A stretch of DNA of 64,000 bases, taken from the NCBI GenBank assembly GCA_028095005.1, contig CM051463.1, forward strand, positions 5,130,295-5,194,294, given 5' to 3'. The DNA comes from Rhynchospora pubera. Its lineage: Eukaryota; Streptophyta; Magnoliopsida; Poales; Cyperaceae. The notes under the pieces are model-generated. The model searched no databases and was not told the origin of the DNA. It saw nothing but the letters and a program-made list of their open reading frames with translations. Each line of letters starts with the position of its first letter. Positions within the stretch are counted from its first letter, which is position 1. Both the position numbers and the translations under genes were made by a program. Shown piece by piece: positions 38,581 through 48,330 of this stretch.

Positions 38581-38986
38581 TGTTATAATTTTTGTCTGGC
38601 TTATATTATCGATTGTGAACAAAGTTTATTTAATAAAATTATCTAAAGGTGCATAAAATTTGATGGAAATTCTGATGGACCAGATTCATTGTATTTGATC
38701 CCAATAGTTCCTTCGGTATTATATAAACTCAATTCTGAAAATAGGATGCACCCTTTTGTCATTTTCATCCATTAAGAAAATAAACAGAAAAGAGAAAAAC
38801 GCTTAAGGTGCCATCATCATGAGTTCATGACTAAGGAAAACTATTGAAGATCAGATATTTTCCGCCTAATGATTTCTGCTCTTCATAATTGTAAGTACTA
38901 AACTTATGAATTTTTATTTTATATGAATTACGTGATCTTAGCTGTTAAATAAAAAAAAATTATGATTTAATATTTTACGTTTATCA
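38581..38986 (+). repeat. 3' LTR of the copia element
   Basis: 406 bp partner of 30207-30605. It carries an additional GAGTTCATGA-type insertion near 38820. Confidence 0.9.
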
Positions 38987-39600
38987 AAATTGTCTCAATT
39001 TAATTTTAGTCATTTTATCATTCAGTATTATTCTCTTACTATAGGTTAAATAAATAGTTGATATGGTTTATTTAATGTATTATTGACCATGGCAGAACTA
39101 AGTAATCCATATGCGTGCTTGTGCTTGGTTACTGGTAAAGAACTTAGTATTAGCTATGTTATCAGTACTGATTTTGACAAGTATGTAAAGGTTGCATGTC
39201 AGATACAAATAAAATTGGTTATGTATATTTGTTTCCAGTTCACAAATAACTGGTAAAGAAAATGTCCTTGCTTGCAAGTCTTTTTACACTTGCCAAATAT
39301 ACATGTTGTTTCCAGTTTGATTCAATGAAATTAAATTTTCCCTATATATTTGTCAAGTGTTTCCAGGTTAAGAATCTCCAAAGAATGAAGAGTCAGATGC
39401 CAGTTGAATAGTAGAGCATTAAAAGAGTCAGATGCCAATTGAATTGTATATATAGTTCTTGTGTAGGATTTCGATGTTGTTTGAAATTGTAATTAATATG
39501 TGCATAAGATTACTTTAGAGGCTCGAATTGCAACACGTTATGTCAAATTGATGGAATGCCTGTAAAATGTCAAATGCAGTGAAGTGAAGATATATCTCTA
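38987..39600. other. Sequence between the copia and Helitron-like elements, with a possible last exon
   Basis: Mostly AT-rich. TTTCCAG at 39360-39366 is followed by a frame VKNLQRMKSQMPVE ending in TAG (39367-39411), which could be the final exon of a broken gene. The phrase AGAGTCAGATGCCAGTTGAA is repeated imperfectly just downstream (about 39425-39442). No family recognised. Confidence 0.3.
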
Positions 39601-40919
39601 TCTCTACTATATTAAAAGCACCAATGGAAAATTGTAACATTTCAGGATACAATTTTGGTCTGAACAATTTGGATCATTGATTGTTTTTAATTTATATTCT
39701 ACGCCATTGATTGTTAAAATAGTAAGTTGATCTGTGGCTCAGATCGTGTTGCTGAAGGAAGAGTTATTTGTCTCTTGATTTTTATTTAGATCGGAAGGTA
39801 CTAGCAACCAGCTCTTAGTCGTCACTGGTTCGATTCTTCCTTTGTACAAAATATCAAATATGTTGCCGACATGTCTCAAATTGTTCGTAGCGTTTCAATT
39901 CAATTTTGAAATTCGAATACTCTCCTCTTTCCTTTCGCAACTTTCTGATAGATCATTTTTGCATTTTTGCCTGTGTTTAAAATAGATTTGCTCTCAGAGT
40001 GGCAACGACAGCGAGAAAAAGGATGAAGAGTTGCTTCACCCACGCCTTTTCTCGGTCACCGCTTTCTCTCTCTAAGTTTTTTTCTTTTCATTTTTCTCTC
40101 TATATTGTCTTTATAGCAAGATCTTTTGTCACCACTCTCTTTGTTTTGTCCGATGTATCTCCTCTTTCGCTATTAGACAGAACAATTTCAGGAATTATTC
40201 CCAAATCGTAAACCCTAGGAATAAGGATGCCAACAATAAATACGATTTGAATCGCCTTGTGAGATCCTATATCGAATCAGATGAAGAGATTGAATCGGCC
40301 TGAATAAACTTGAATTAAATGTGTTGGTTCCAAGGAGAAATTTCAGATTTTGAGGTTGAGAAATCGTGAATGCTGATGGGACCGGCTAGATTGAAACTCG
40401 AGAAAGCGTTGGGAGATCAGTTCCCTGAACGAGACAGATATTTCGGGCTTGAAAATTTCGAAAATGCTTGCTATATATTGCAATAGCGTTTTTAAATATG
40501 TAGGTGTCATGATGAATCCAGATAAACTTTTGCAGAGTAGCAGTGCCAATCCAAGTGAATCCAAATGCTTGGTAATTCACATATTCTAATTTACACATTG
40601 TATAATTCCTATTGGGGTATATTGAAACAAACCATGCATCTTGTTGTGTAGGGTTTTGATCAGAACGTGCTTTTAGTATTTGATATGTTTGGAATGACAG
40701 TGGAAATTATCTCTTACACTGATGGTAAAGAAGGGTTGCAAAAGCAACAAACTATCTTTATTCAAATTATTTGAAAAACCAAGATGACACTCTAAAAGAT
40801 TTTCATCCTCAATCTATTAGTTTTCTCTCATCTTTGCATTCTGCGGAATTCATTTAAGTTATCTTTTTCAGTATGGTAGTTGGGGTCATATAAGATTGAT
40901 ATTCCATTTGATTGCTTAG

Positions 40920-41521
40920 GTGGTTTGAAGCTTTTATCCAAGGGTCCAACAAGCGCCAGGCTTTCCAGGACAAGGTAATCAGTGACTTTTTACATTTTAA
41001 TTATCATTTATCAATTTTATTTTTTGAATTATAACCTATTTGTTTCATACTTTAATTTTTGGTTCCTTTTCAATAGGTTGTATGGATTACTGTGCAAGCT
41101 GTGCAATTGGCGGTCAGTTGATATTATTTCTTTTTCTTTTGATAATTTGTTTCTTTGAACGGTGTCAAAGTGTAGTTTGCATGGAATTAATTTTTACATT
41201 GTTGGTTCATTAAATGGAATTAATTTTTTACTATATTTCTCTGTTTCATTTAGCAAAAAGGGATTGCTGCTATTTGGAGAGGCTCCTAAAAAGAATAGAA
41301 TAATCTTTTAAATCTGACATTTGCATCTTCTTTGCTTCCAGGTTAGAAACACTACGTTATATTACTTTATTTTTTCTTCTATATGTTGGATGCAATATGA
41401 ATTGATGCTCTATGTGACTTTCTTCTAAATCTACAGTTTTCTGTCAGGAAGTGTCCTCTTATTAGTAAAAAGGTACCAACTGAATCAACTGTTGCCAGAT
41501 GCGAAACTGTACCAGCAGAAG
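40920..41521 (+). pseudogene. Exon-like fragments of an unidentified captured gene
   Basis: Short open pieces bounded by AG and GT: WFEAFIQGSNKRQAFQDK before GTAATC (about 40920-40974), then CAATAG followed by VVWITVQAVQLA (about 41077-41112), and FSVRKCPLISKKVPTES ending in a stop at about 41521. They read as coding and lie in transcription order upstream of the PEPC exons, but I do not recognise the family. They may come from a different donor gene. Confidence 0.35.
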
Positions 41522-41844
41522 CTGAATAGGTAGTCAATTATTTATTTGAGCTTCATAATCCTTTTTTTTTTTGCAATTTTTTACCATTCCTTTTGAGCAC
41601 AGTTTGCCTGATTATAAGATGGCAATTGTATTTTGATTTACCCGGGAGATTCAAGCAGGAGATTCAAGCATGCCCTAATGAAATTAATCATGCCTCTTGA
41701 CGACTGCCATGTGAACAACAACAGCTCCTTATCCTTCATGTTATAGGTTAACAAAAATCTTTGTGATTTGTGTTGTTTGAGTTGTTCATTCCATCTAAGC
41801 ATTCTAACTAAATATTATTGTGGAAAATATATTAACAACTACAG

Positions 41845-41999
41845 AGTTCTGGAAGCCCATACCTCATACGGAACCATACCGTGTTGTTCTTGGCGATCTG
41901 AGGGATAAGTTGTATAACACTCGTGAAAGATCAGGCCAATTGCTGGCAAGGGGTACATCTGACATTCCTGAGGATGCAACCTTCACTAATGTGGAGCAG
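41845..41999 (+). pseudogene. Captured exon of plant-type phosphoenolpyruvate carboxylase
   Basis: Between ACAG and CAG|GTACTT the frame reads FWKPIPHTEPYRVVLGDLRD, then [19 protein letters not shown] and IPEDATFTNVEQ. This matches plant-type PEPC ([28 protein letters not shown]...SDIPEDATFTNVEQ), and the exon ends exactly at the known TNVEQ splice point. PEPC adds bicarbonate to phosphoenolpyruvate to form oxaloacetate. This exon alone is open, but the next one is broken and the gene is not whole, so it is a transduplicated fragment inside the Helitron. Confidence 0.85.
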
Positions 42000-42135
42000 G
42001 TACTTTATTTTGTATCTCACCAATGAAGATGCATTGTTCACTACGACAATTTTCTTGGACATGTTTTCTTTTTCATAGATATACTTTTATTTTGTATCTT
42101 ATCAATCATGAAATAAATGTTAACCACACATGCAG

Positions 42136-42290
42136 TTCAATTACTTGAGTTGTGCTACTGATCCCTATGCTCATGTGGGAACATGTCAATAGTAGATGAA
42201 AGCCTCCTAGACTTCATACGCCATCTTTCAACCTTTGACACGACACTCATCAAGCTTGATATTCGCCAGGAATCTGATCTCCACACTCTA
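42136..42290 (+). pseudogene. Second captured PEPC exon, frameshifted
   Basis: Follows CATGCAG. It reads, with frame changes, as LELCY, SLCSCG, then IVDESLLDFIRHLSTF and [15 protein letters not shown]. It corresponds to LELCYRSLCSCGD and [28 protein letters not shown] of plant PEPC, directly after the previous exon in protein order. In-frame stops (TAGTAG, 42189-42194, in one frame) and indels show pseudogene status. Confidence 0.8.
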
Positions 42291-42489
42291 GGTAATTTGG
42301 GTGAGAGCCAAAATAATTTCCATATATCGTCTTTTAGAGAAGTACCAGTGGAGTAGCCAGAGATGTTTCTGGCTGGTACGGTAATACACATAGTGAGGCA
42401 ACAAAGAGGCACCTTTACATTTCCCCTTTGGAGATTGTGGAGCCTTGGTGATGCCAATTAGATGCCATTTAAGGCTTACTAGTGGATTT

Positions 42490-42504
42490 TCGCGCGTTGC
42501 GCGA
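42490..42504 (+). terminator. Helitron 3'-terminal hairpin
   Basis: TCGCGCGTTGCGCGA folds into a 6-bp GC stem with a 3-base loop, in the position where Helitron 3' ends carry a stop hairpin. Confidence 0.6.
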
Positions 42505-42515
42505 TTTATCTTTCT

Positions 42516-43167
42516 TATTTTTTTCCCCTAAAAACTTATGGCAGCTATTTAAAAAGAAAATTAGACATATTTTCAATTCACAAATACATACACAATACAA
42601 TACAATAAAAACAGAAAGTCTTACAATCACGTGGTAGCTAAATTATAAACAGCATAGGGGATAAAATCTGAACCATGCTCCATACATATAGAGAAAAATA
42701 ATCAGTTCAAAGATTAACAACAAAATTTTTGCCAAAGTCAAATGCAGAAACTCAGCAATGGCATCTTAGATAGTTTGAACACAAATTGAGATTAATTTTG
42801 TTAAATGACACAATGCATAAAATAAAAAATCGGACAAAGTTTTGATGAAAAAATAATCTAAGAAAGGCCCTTACAAATTACAAAGAAAAAAAATAAACTG
42901 TTGTAATTTTTCTAAAAGTATTAAAATCATATAAGATATTTTAAATGTAAAAAAACAGAATTATTTTAATAGTATTAATTTTTCTGTCATAATGCATACA
43001 AAATGCAATGGACAAATGAATTCAGGAAGGCCTCAAGTAAAATATAATTTTTCTAAATTGTAGATTATAAAATACGTAAACTATTTTAAAACAAAACGAA
43101 AAATTTGCCATCATTAGATCTGTTAAAGAGTGTTCGCATAAAATTTTCGTCATGAGATCTCTCAACA
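42516..43167. other. AT-rich intergenic sequence
   Basis: No gene, repeat pair or element end recognised. Confidence 0.5.
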
Positions 43168-43221
43168 GATTAATATATGTTTTTTTTTTGGTAATGAGCC
43201 CGTGGGATTAATATATGTTTT
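43168..43221 (-). mobile_element. Tiny retroposon scar (22-bp insert) with 16-bp TSD
   Basis: GATTAATATATGTTTT occurs at 43168-43183 and 43206-43221 and brackets TTTTTTGGTAATGAGCCCGTGG. Read on the minus strand the insert is a short unique 3' end (CCACGGGCTCATTACC) followed by A residues. That is the signature of an extremely 5'-truncated, poly-A-tailed SINE or LINE copy. The exact TSD length is ambiguous by up to 3 because of the T run. Confidence 0.6.
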
Positions 43222-43257
43222 CCTAAATTTTCGTAATGGAGATATGAATTTAACCAA

Positions 43258-43661
43258 GAGATGGGCTAAAATCAGCCACGACTGACAAATGCAACCGTCA
43301 GCTACGATTAAATCTCAATTTTTGAGATTCTAACAGTCGATCCGAATCGTTCAATGTATTCTCCATATTGAAATCTCATTGGAGACCAAATTTTACATTT
43401 TTCTGAAATTTTTTAGTATTTGTTTGATATTTTACAAAATTCTTAATCTAAACAATTCTGGACCCTTCAATAACTATGATTTTTAAAAATCTAAAAAAAA
43501 TAGCAAATAAAATCAGAAAAATGTAAAAAATTGTCTCCAATGAGATTTCAATATGGAGAACACATTGAACGGTTCGGATCGACTGTTAGAATCTCGAAAA
43601 TTGAGATTTGATCGTAGCTGACAGTTGCATCCGTCAGTCGTGGCTGATTTTAGCCCATCTC
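43258..43661. mobile_element. Mutator-type foldback MITE, 404 bp, with 9-bp TSD
   Basis: Two arms of about 170 bp are near-perfect inverted copies starting GAGATGGGCTAAAATCAGCC. A perfect 9-bp duplication TTTAACCAA flanks the element (43249-43257 and 43662-43670). No coding. The long matching arms would make an extended hairpin if transcribed. Confidence 0.9.
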
Positions 43662-43670
43662 TTTAACCAA

Positions 43671-44306
43671 TACATCCATTGTTTCTAAATTCGGCATCAC
43701 TGAAGAAAGCTGGCATCACGTCGAAAAACACATTCAAAGCAGTTCCCATATATAGAAACCGCGTGGAGCCCACCAACATAGATTTAAGAATCGGATTATC
43801 TGTGACAATTATTTGTCAAACCTATTTAATTTTTTGCTGCAACCACCACAGAAAATCTTGCAAATTTACACAAACCGTGTGGTCCACCCACATGGCCGGT
43901 TTTAGACATCAGATCTTCTATGACAATTCTCATCAATCTGTGCTTGGATTTGTTCCTCCTATCACAGAAAATCTTCGTCTCCTTGCCCACCTGTCACTTA
44001 CGCATTAGCTGGCGAAAATGTTCCAATCGGCAGCGCACACGTGGCAACGATGATATTAGAAATTCAAGTCTGCCAAGTGGGACCCACCTGTCAGTCACAC
44101 TGTTCTTGAATAGTGCTAACTACAGTAAGTTAGTGGAACGGCTATTTATATATGTATTGATGTGTCAAAACGGGAGTACTTCCAGGATATTCTTGTCACA
44201 CCTTACATGTTCACAAATCATCTCCCATGTTATCTTTAATTAATAAATCTCAAAACATATCTTTGAAATCTGTCTTATATTCCTTTCATTTTGAAACTCT
44301 TTCGCA
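43671..44306 (+). promoter_or_regulatory. Promoter-like sequence without an obvious gene
   Basis: Contains an ABRE-like CACACGTGGCA (44035-44045), GTGGGACCCACCTGTCAG (about 44078) and a TATA-like TATTTATATATG (44143-44154). These are features of a plant promoter reading rightward, but what follows is a MITE and then the 3' end of the opposite-strand NLR. It may be an orphaned promoter. Short reading frames here do not look coding. Confidence 0.3.
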
Positions 44307-44480
44307 CAGTGTTTTCAATACCCTACCGCTCACCGGAAAATTATGGTAATATCAGATACCGGAACGGTGGCCGAAATGACGGTATTCGATATTTAGAGAG
44401 GAAATACTACGAAATTTCAGGAAAATACTGGATTTCGATCACTGAACGGTATGGAGGCCGGTAGGGTATTGAAAACCATG
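44307..44480. mobile_element. hAT-type MITE, 174 bp
   Basis: Ends CAGTGTTTTCAATACCC and, reverse-complemented, CATGGTTTTCAATACCC, continuing TACCG on both. A perfect 8-bp duplication CTTTCGCA lies at 44299-44306 and 44481-44488. No coding capacity. Confidence 0.88.
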
Positions 44481-44544
44481 CTTTCGCACAAACTTGGAAA
44501 ATAGTGCAAATATTTGCGACTCCTAATGAATCCCAATCCACGAA

Positions 44545-44594
44545 AAGTATGGTGGTGGTTTTGTTTTTTTTTTTGGAATAGCAAGTATGGTGGT
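44545..44594 (-). mobile_element. Second tiny retroposon scar (26-bp insert) with 12-bp TSD
   Basis: AAGTATGGTGGT at 44545-44556 and 44583-44594 flanks a T-rich insert ending GGAATAGC. On the minus strand this is GCTATTCC followed by an A tract, again a truncated poly-A retroposon, in the same orientation as the scar at 43168. Confidence 0.65.
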
Positions 44595-45018
44595 CGACAG
44601 ATGAGAGAAGCATCTTGCTACAGAAAAGGACAAAAAAACTATGACTATGTTTGAAATATATTTTTAAAATTATGATAACGACACTAACCAAAACTATCTC
44701 ATTGAAATGCACAATTTATTTCATTCAGAACTTACGATATGTACATTGGGATGTCATATGAGTAAATGACATAAGTGACAAATCTAAATCCGGATGCTGG
44801 CAAATGACAAATCAAATACAGACCTTAATCAATGTAATTTAATACTCTAACTATACTATAGATGTATCAAATATTGGGTGAACAACAGAACATGGAGTCC
44901 AAATACGTATGGTCAATAACTTTGCCATTGTTATAGAGATCGGATTCAAATATCCTGACATGCAAAAGAAAAAAAGAATATAAATGTACCCTCAACCACC
45001 CTAAATTAATGAAGCCTA
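44595..45018. other. 3' flank of the NLR gene
   Basis: AT-rich; holds the downstream region of the minus-strand NLR. No separate gene seen. Confidence 0.5.
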
Positions 45019-48000
45019 CTAATCCAAAATGTGTTGTGGTCCAACTCTATAAACTCTCATATCAAGATGCTTGACTTTATCATAATCCGAGCCACCGTCC
45101 TTCAATCTCTCAGCTAATTCCTCGCAGCATCCACCAACATCTAGAACCTCCAATGATGTTGGCAACTCAGGAAGCCTCGTTAACCCAAAAAAATTAATTA
45201 GACATAAAACCCTCAAGCCTGTGAGGCTTTGCAAGCTATTAGGAGACGTCTCCACTGAGGCTAAACCATATAGATCCATAATATGGAGAGAGGCCCCATT
45301 TCGCAGTAACCATCGCTCTGGCAATGCACTCAAGCTGTGGATGTTTGTAATGTTCACTGATTTTGTCAAGTGTAGGTTTCTAAGTGGCATGACAAGTAGA
45401 AGCTCTGGACGGTCTATGTCTAGCTTGTCAAGTGCTATTGATAGTCTATTTCTTGATGACTCTTCAACTGAATCCGATGGTGATTCAATTGCGAGCATTG
45501 GACATTTTCTGATCACCAAAAGCTTTAGGGATGAGATGACTGCTAAACCACCTAGAGATTTCAAATTTTCACAATTTTTTAGCTCTAGCTCCTGAAGCGA
45601 TATTAAGCACCGGAGAACATTTTCTGAGGGTAGTGATATAAGTTTAGAACAATGCTGCACCTTTAGAAAAGAAATCAAACAAAGGTTCGGTAACAATTGG
45701 GGTAAAGATGCAACGAGATCGCCACAAGAAATTAACATAACCCGTTGAACAGATGGTGGAAAGAAGTTTTTAGGAAGCAACATAGGCATCAAAAGGAGTT
45801 TTTTGCATTCTTCAATCCAAAGTGATTTTAGACTTATGAGATCTCTAAATCCTTCTGATGGCAACCGAACCAGTTCAAAACAGTTCAAGATTTCAAGTTT
45901 TTCAACGGATGCAAGTTGTTCAGGGTAGCTGAAAAATCGAGAATTCAAGGAGACTAGCTTTGAGCATTCTATAATTGACACATGAGACAGAAACCTAGGG
46001 CCTTCATTGGTGCTACTTCCTTCATTTTGTTGCTTAAATTTAGGAAGTGTGGTAATACCTAAAGAAATCAATGAGAGCGTTTTTAAAGAAGCTGGAATAG
46101 GCGGAAATTTCTCTAATTGGGGGGATCCACGTACGTCGAGCTTTTGTAGACGTGGAAACCACTTATCACATTGAGCATCCTCTGCCCACTCTTTCAACTG
46201 AGTCAACTCCATAAGCTCAAGTGTTTCTAATGCTGGAAAAGTGTTGTCCGATCGGCAAGACCCATAGAACTCCAAACCAATTTTCTTCAATGCCCTTATT
46301 TCTAGTAAGGTGAGAGTTTTAAGGTATGGGAGCTGCCCTAACTGAGGAAGCCTCTCTAAATAGTTGCAGTCGAATAACTCAATTGTAGCTAAATTTCGAT
46401 GAATTCCAGCTTCCAACCAATTTGGAGGATTTCTGCTTCTATAGCCACATAATATCAAATGTGTAACTTTTGGATGCGGCTCGAGGCAATCAGCAACTTC
46501 CTTATCTGACTCATTGCTTTCTCCTGTAAAACCACGAGTCCATGTTTCTGAACCACGATTCCACATTAGTGCAACATAATGAAGGTGTTGCTTCAAGGAC
46601 AGCTTCGCCTTATAAACTTTTTCTATTCTTTTCACATTCTCAAGATCCATGATCATCAATTCATGAAGCTCTGACATCATTTCTAGTTCACTTATATCAT
46701 ACCCCAACTCTTCTTTAACACGATACCCTGTTAAACATTGAAGAGACGTAAGTTTTCCAATATGAGGTACCTCCGTTATAAGATTTTTGCCAAGATCAAG
46801 CTTCCTTAATTTTGAAAGGTTGCAGATGCCAGAGGGAATGCTTGCTTTTGAGTTGCGGAAGAACACTTTGAATTTCAAGATTTGCAAATGATAAAGTGTG
46901 GACACGCAAGGTGACAACTTGCGTATTTTTGTTTTGCTTATGCTCAAGCAACGAAGGTGGACAAGATTGCCTATTGATTCAGGAAAATTATAAAGATGTT
47001 TAGATGATAAATCCAAATGTCGTAATTTTTTGAATCCCTTCAAAAAGTTACTAATGATACATCCTAACTCAACATCCTCAATATCACAATATAACAAAAG
47101 AGTTCTCAAATACTTCAATTCTTCAAGATTTTTCAGCACTATTATATCATCTGTTGTCAAGGACAAATGACGAATGTTTTGTGGAATTTGAATTGGATTA
47201 TTAGTAACAACCCGTAAGCACTCATTCGTTGAAAGAATTTGTGCTAGCTCATGTAAAAGATCATGCATGATGTAATAAGAGGCCTTAGGTTGAAAGAAAG
47301 ATTTTTGCACTAGAATTTCAAAGAAGTCATTTCCTAATTCTTCTCGTCTCTTCTCACCATGAGGAACTAGACTAACAGATATCCACATATCTACTAATTG
47401 TTCCCTATTAAACTCATGATCTTGAGGGAATAAGCTACAGTACCTGAAACAAGGTTTTAACTCAAGTAGTAGATGGTCATAGCTCAACCTTATAGCCGCC
47501 TTTATGCCATCAGTTCCTTCGTATGAGTTGAGTGCTCCTTCTTCTAAAACATTACTCCAGTGCTCATCCTCCATTTTATTGTTTAGCATTCCACCAATAG
47601 TCTTCACAGCAAGAGGTATGCCCCTAAGCTTTCTAGCTATCTCATTACCAATTGACTGCAACCTTGGATAATTTTTTGGGTCAAAATCGGCAAATGCATA
47701 TTTTTCAAAAAGCAACATATTTTCTCTCTTTTCCAAGCCATTCAAGTTTAGAGACATCTTAGGTCCACCAACCACTTTAGCTACTATATGGGCAACTGAA
47801 TCCATCCTTGTGGTCAAGAGGATCTTACTTCCTACCTTGCCATGTCTCAAAGGGGCCATCAGCTTGTCCCATTTGCTTCTTTCTTTGTCATTCCAAACAT
47901 CATCAAGCACAAGCAAAAATTTTTGGCTCAACAACTTCTCCATTAGAGTCCTTTGTGCTGCATCAAGAGTATCAAACTCTTGTTTCGTTTTCGTTAATGA

Positions 48001-48330
48001 TTCTAAAATTTTTGTTAAAATAGCCTTTTCCTCAAATGTATTAGATACACAAACCCAAATCTTTGTTTCAAAACACTCGACTTCTTTATGATCAAATAGG
48101 CATTGTGCGAGGGCTGTCTTGCCAACACCACCAACTCCAACAATGGAGAACACTGATATTCTCGTTGTGTCAGAGCAATGCAACCAGTGTATAACCACTT
48201 GTTTTTCTTTTTCTCGGCCAAAGAGGTCAGTTTCTGTAAACAAGGAGCCAGTTTCTCGGTCCATATATCCCCACACATTTGTAGCAATGCACCCATCTAA
48301 CCTGCTCAGAATCTGAAAACAGGTGGCCAT
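45019..48330 (-). CDS. NB-ARC-LRR (CNL-type) disease-resistance protein lacking the coiled-coil exon
   Basis: A 1103-residue open frame. NB-ARC motifs in order: P-loop GVGGVGKT (residues 65-72), RNBS-A around 88-100, kinase-2 LLVLDDVW (139-146; the final W marks the CC class), RNBS-B GSKILLTTR (167-175), GIPLA (237-241), RNBS-D CFRYCSLFPQ (294-303) and MHD (355-357). LRRs fill roughly 385 to the end. It resembles RGA/RPP13-like CNLs, intracellular immune receptors that bind ADP/ATP and sense pathogen effectors. The usual 130-170 residue Rx_N coiled coil is absent. At codons 6-7 the DNA reads TGTTTTCAG|ATT, a good splice acceptor, and the protein from there (ILSRLD) aligns with the normal end of the CC region. 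The true start is therefore probably an upstream exon not found in 48331-48932, and the ATG at 48330 is doubtful. All nucleotide-binding motifs are intact. Confidence 0.9.
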   Translation of the reverse strand: MATCFQILSRLDGCIATNVWGYMDRETGSLFTETDLFGREKEKQVVIHWLHCSDTTRISVFSIVGVGGVGKTALAQCLFDHKEVECFETKIWVCVSNTFEEKAILTKILESLTKTKQEFDTLDAAQRTLMEKLLSQKFLLVLDDVWNDKERSKWDKLMAPLRHGKVGSKILLTTRMDSVAHIVAKVVGGPKMSLNLNGLEKRENMLLFEKYAFADFDPKNYPRLQSIGNEIARKLRGIPLAVKTIGGMLNNKMEDEHWSNVLEEGALNSYEGTDGIKAAIRLSYDHLLLELKPCFRYCSLFPQDHEFNREQLVDMWISVSLVPHGEKRREELGNDFFEILVQKSFFQPKASYYIMHDLLHELAQILSTNECLRVVTNNPIQIPQNIRHLSLTTDDIIVLKNLEELKYLRTLLLYCDIEDVELGCIISNFLKGFKKLRHLDLSSKHLYNFPESIGNLVHLRCLSISKTKIRKLSPCVSTLYHLQILKFKVFFRNSKASIPSGICNLSKLRKLDLGKNLITEVPHIGKLTSLQCLTGYRVKEELGYDISELEMMSELHELMIMDLENVKRIEKVYKAKLSLKQHLHYVALMWNRGSETWTRGFTGESNESDKEVADCLEPHPKVTHLILCGYRSRNPPNWLEAGIHRNLATIELFDCNYLERLPQLGQLPYLKTLTLLEIRALKKIGLEFYGSCRSDNTFPALETLELMELTQLKEWAEDAQCDKWFPRLQKLDVRGSPQLEKFPPIPASLKTLSLISLGITTLPKFKQQNEGSSTNEGPRFLSHVSIIECSKLVSLNSRFFSYPEQLASVEKLEILNCFELVRLPSEGFRDLISLKSLWIEECKKLLLMPMLLPKNFFPPSVQRVMLISCGDLVASLPQLLPNLCLISFLKVQHCSKLISLPSENVLRCLISLQELELKNCENLKSLGGLAVISSLKLLVIRKCPMLAIESPSDSVEESSRNRLSIALDKLDIDRPELLLVMPLRNLHLTKSVNITNIHSLSALPERWLLRNGASLHIMDLYGLASVETSPNSLQSLTGLRVLCLINFFGLTRLPELPTSLEVLDVGGCCEELAERLKDGGSDYDKVKHLDMRVYRVGPQHILD

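Larger units (their letters stand above)
30207..38986 (+). mobile_element. Ty1/copia LTR retrotransposon, degenerate, with nested insertions
   Basis: Two direct LTRs (30207-30605 and 38581-38986) start TGTTATAATTTTT and end ACGTTTATCA. Two bases after the 5' LTR is TGGTATCAGAGC (30608-30619), the copia primer site for initiator-methionine tRNA. Directly before the 3' LTR is AGTGGGAGAA (38571-38580), a polypurine tract. Flanks AAAAT and AAATT share a 4-bp AAAT. The only coding remains are reverse transcriptase and RNase H at 37790-38215. Gag, protease and integrase are not visible. The interior is occupied by a foldback element (30939-31764) and gypsy-like LTR sequence (from 32513). The LTRs differ by scattered substitutions and a 10-bp insertion, so the insertion is not recent. 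Confidence 0.88.
39601..42515 (+). mobile_element. Helitron-like element carrying host gene fragments
   Basis: The left end TCTCTACTATATTAAAAGCA, preceded by A, is the classic plant Helitron 5' end. Near the right end is a short hairpin TCGCGC-GTT-GCGCGA (42490-42504), as in Helitron 3' ends. A standard CTRR terminus was not found within 15 bases of the hairpin, so the right border is approximate and the call rests on the left end, the hairpin and the cargo. The interior has a leader-like zone with CTAAACCCTAG-type sequence (about 40205), several exon-like pieces with splice borders (40920-41520) and PEPC exons (41845-42290). No RepHel coding sequence, so it is non-autonomous. Confidence 0.7.

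Noticed and set aside
45221..45595. Plus-strand 124-codon frame and other plus-strand frames within 45019-48330
   Set aside because: Shadows of the NLR coding sequence on the opposite strand.
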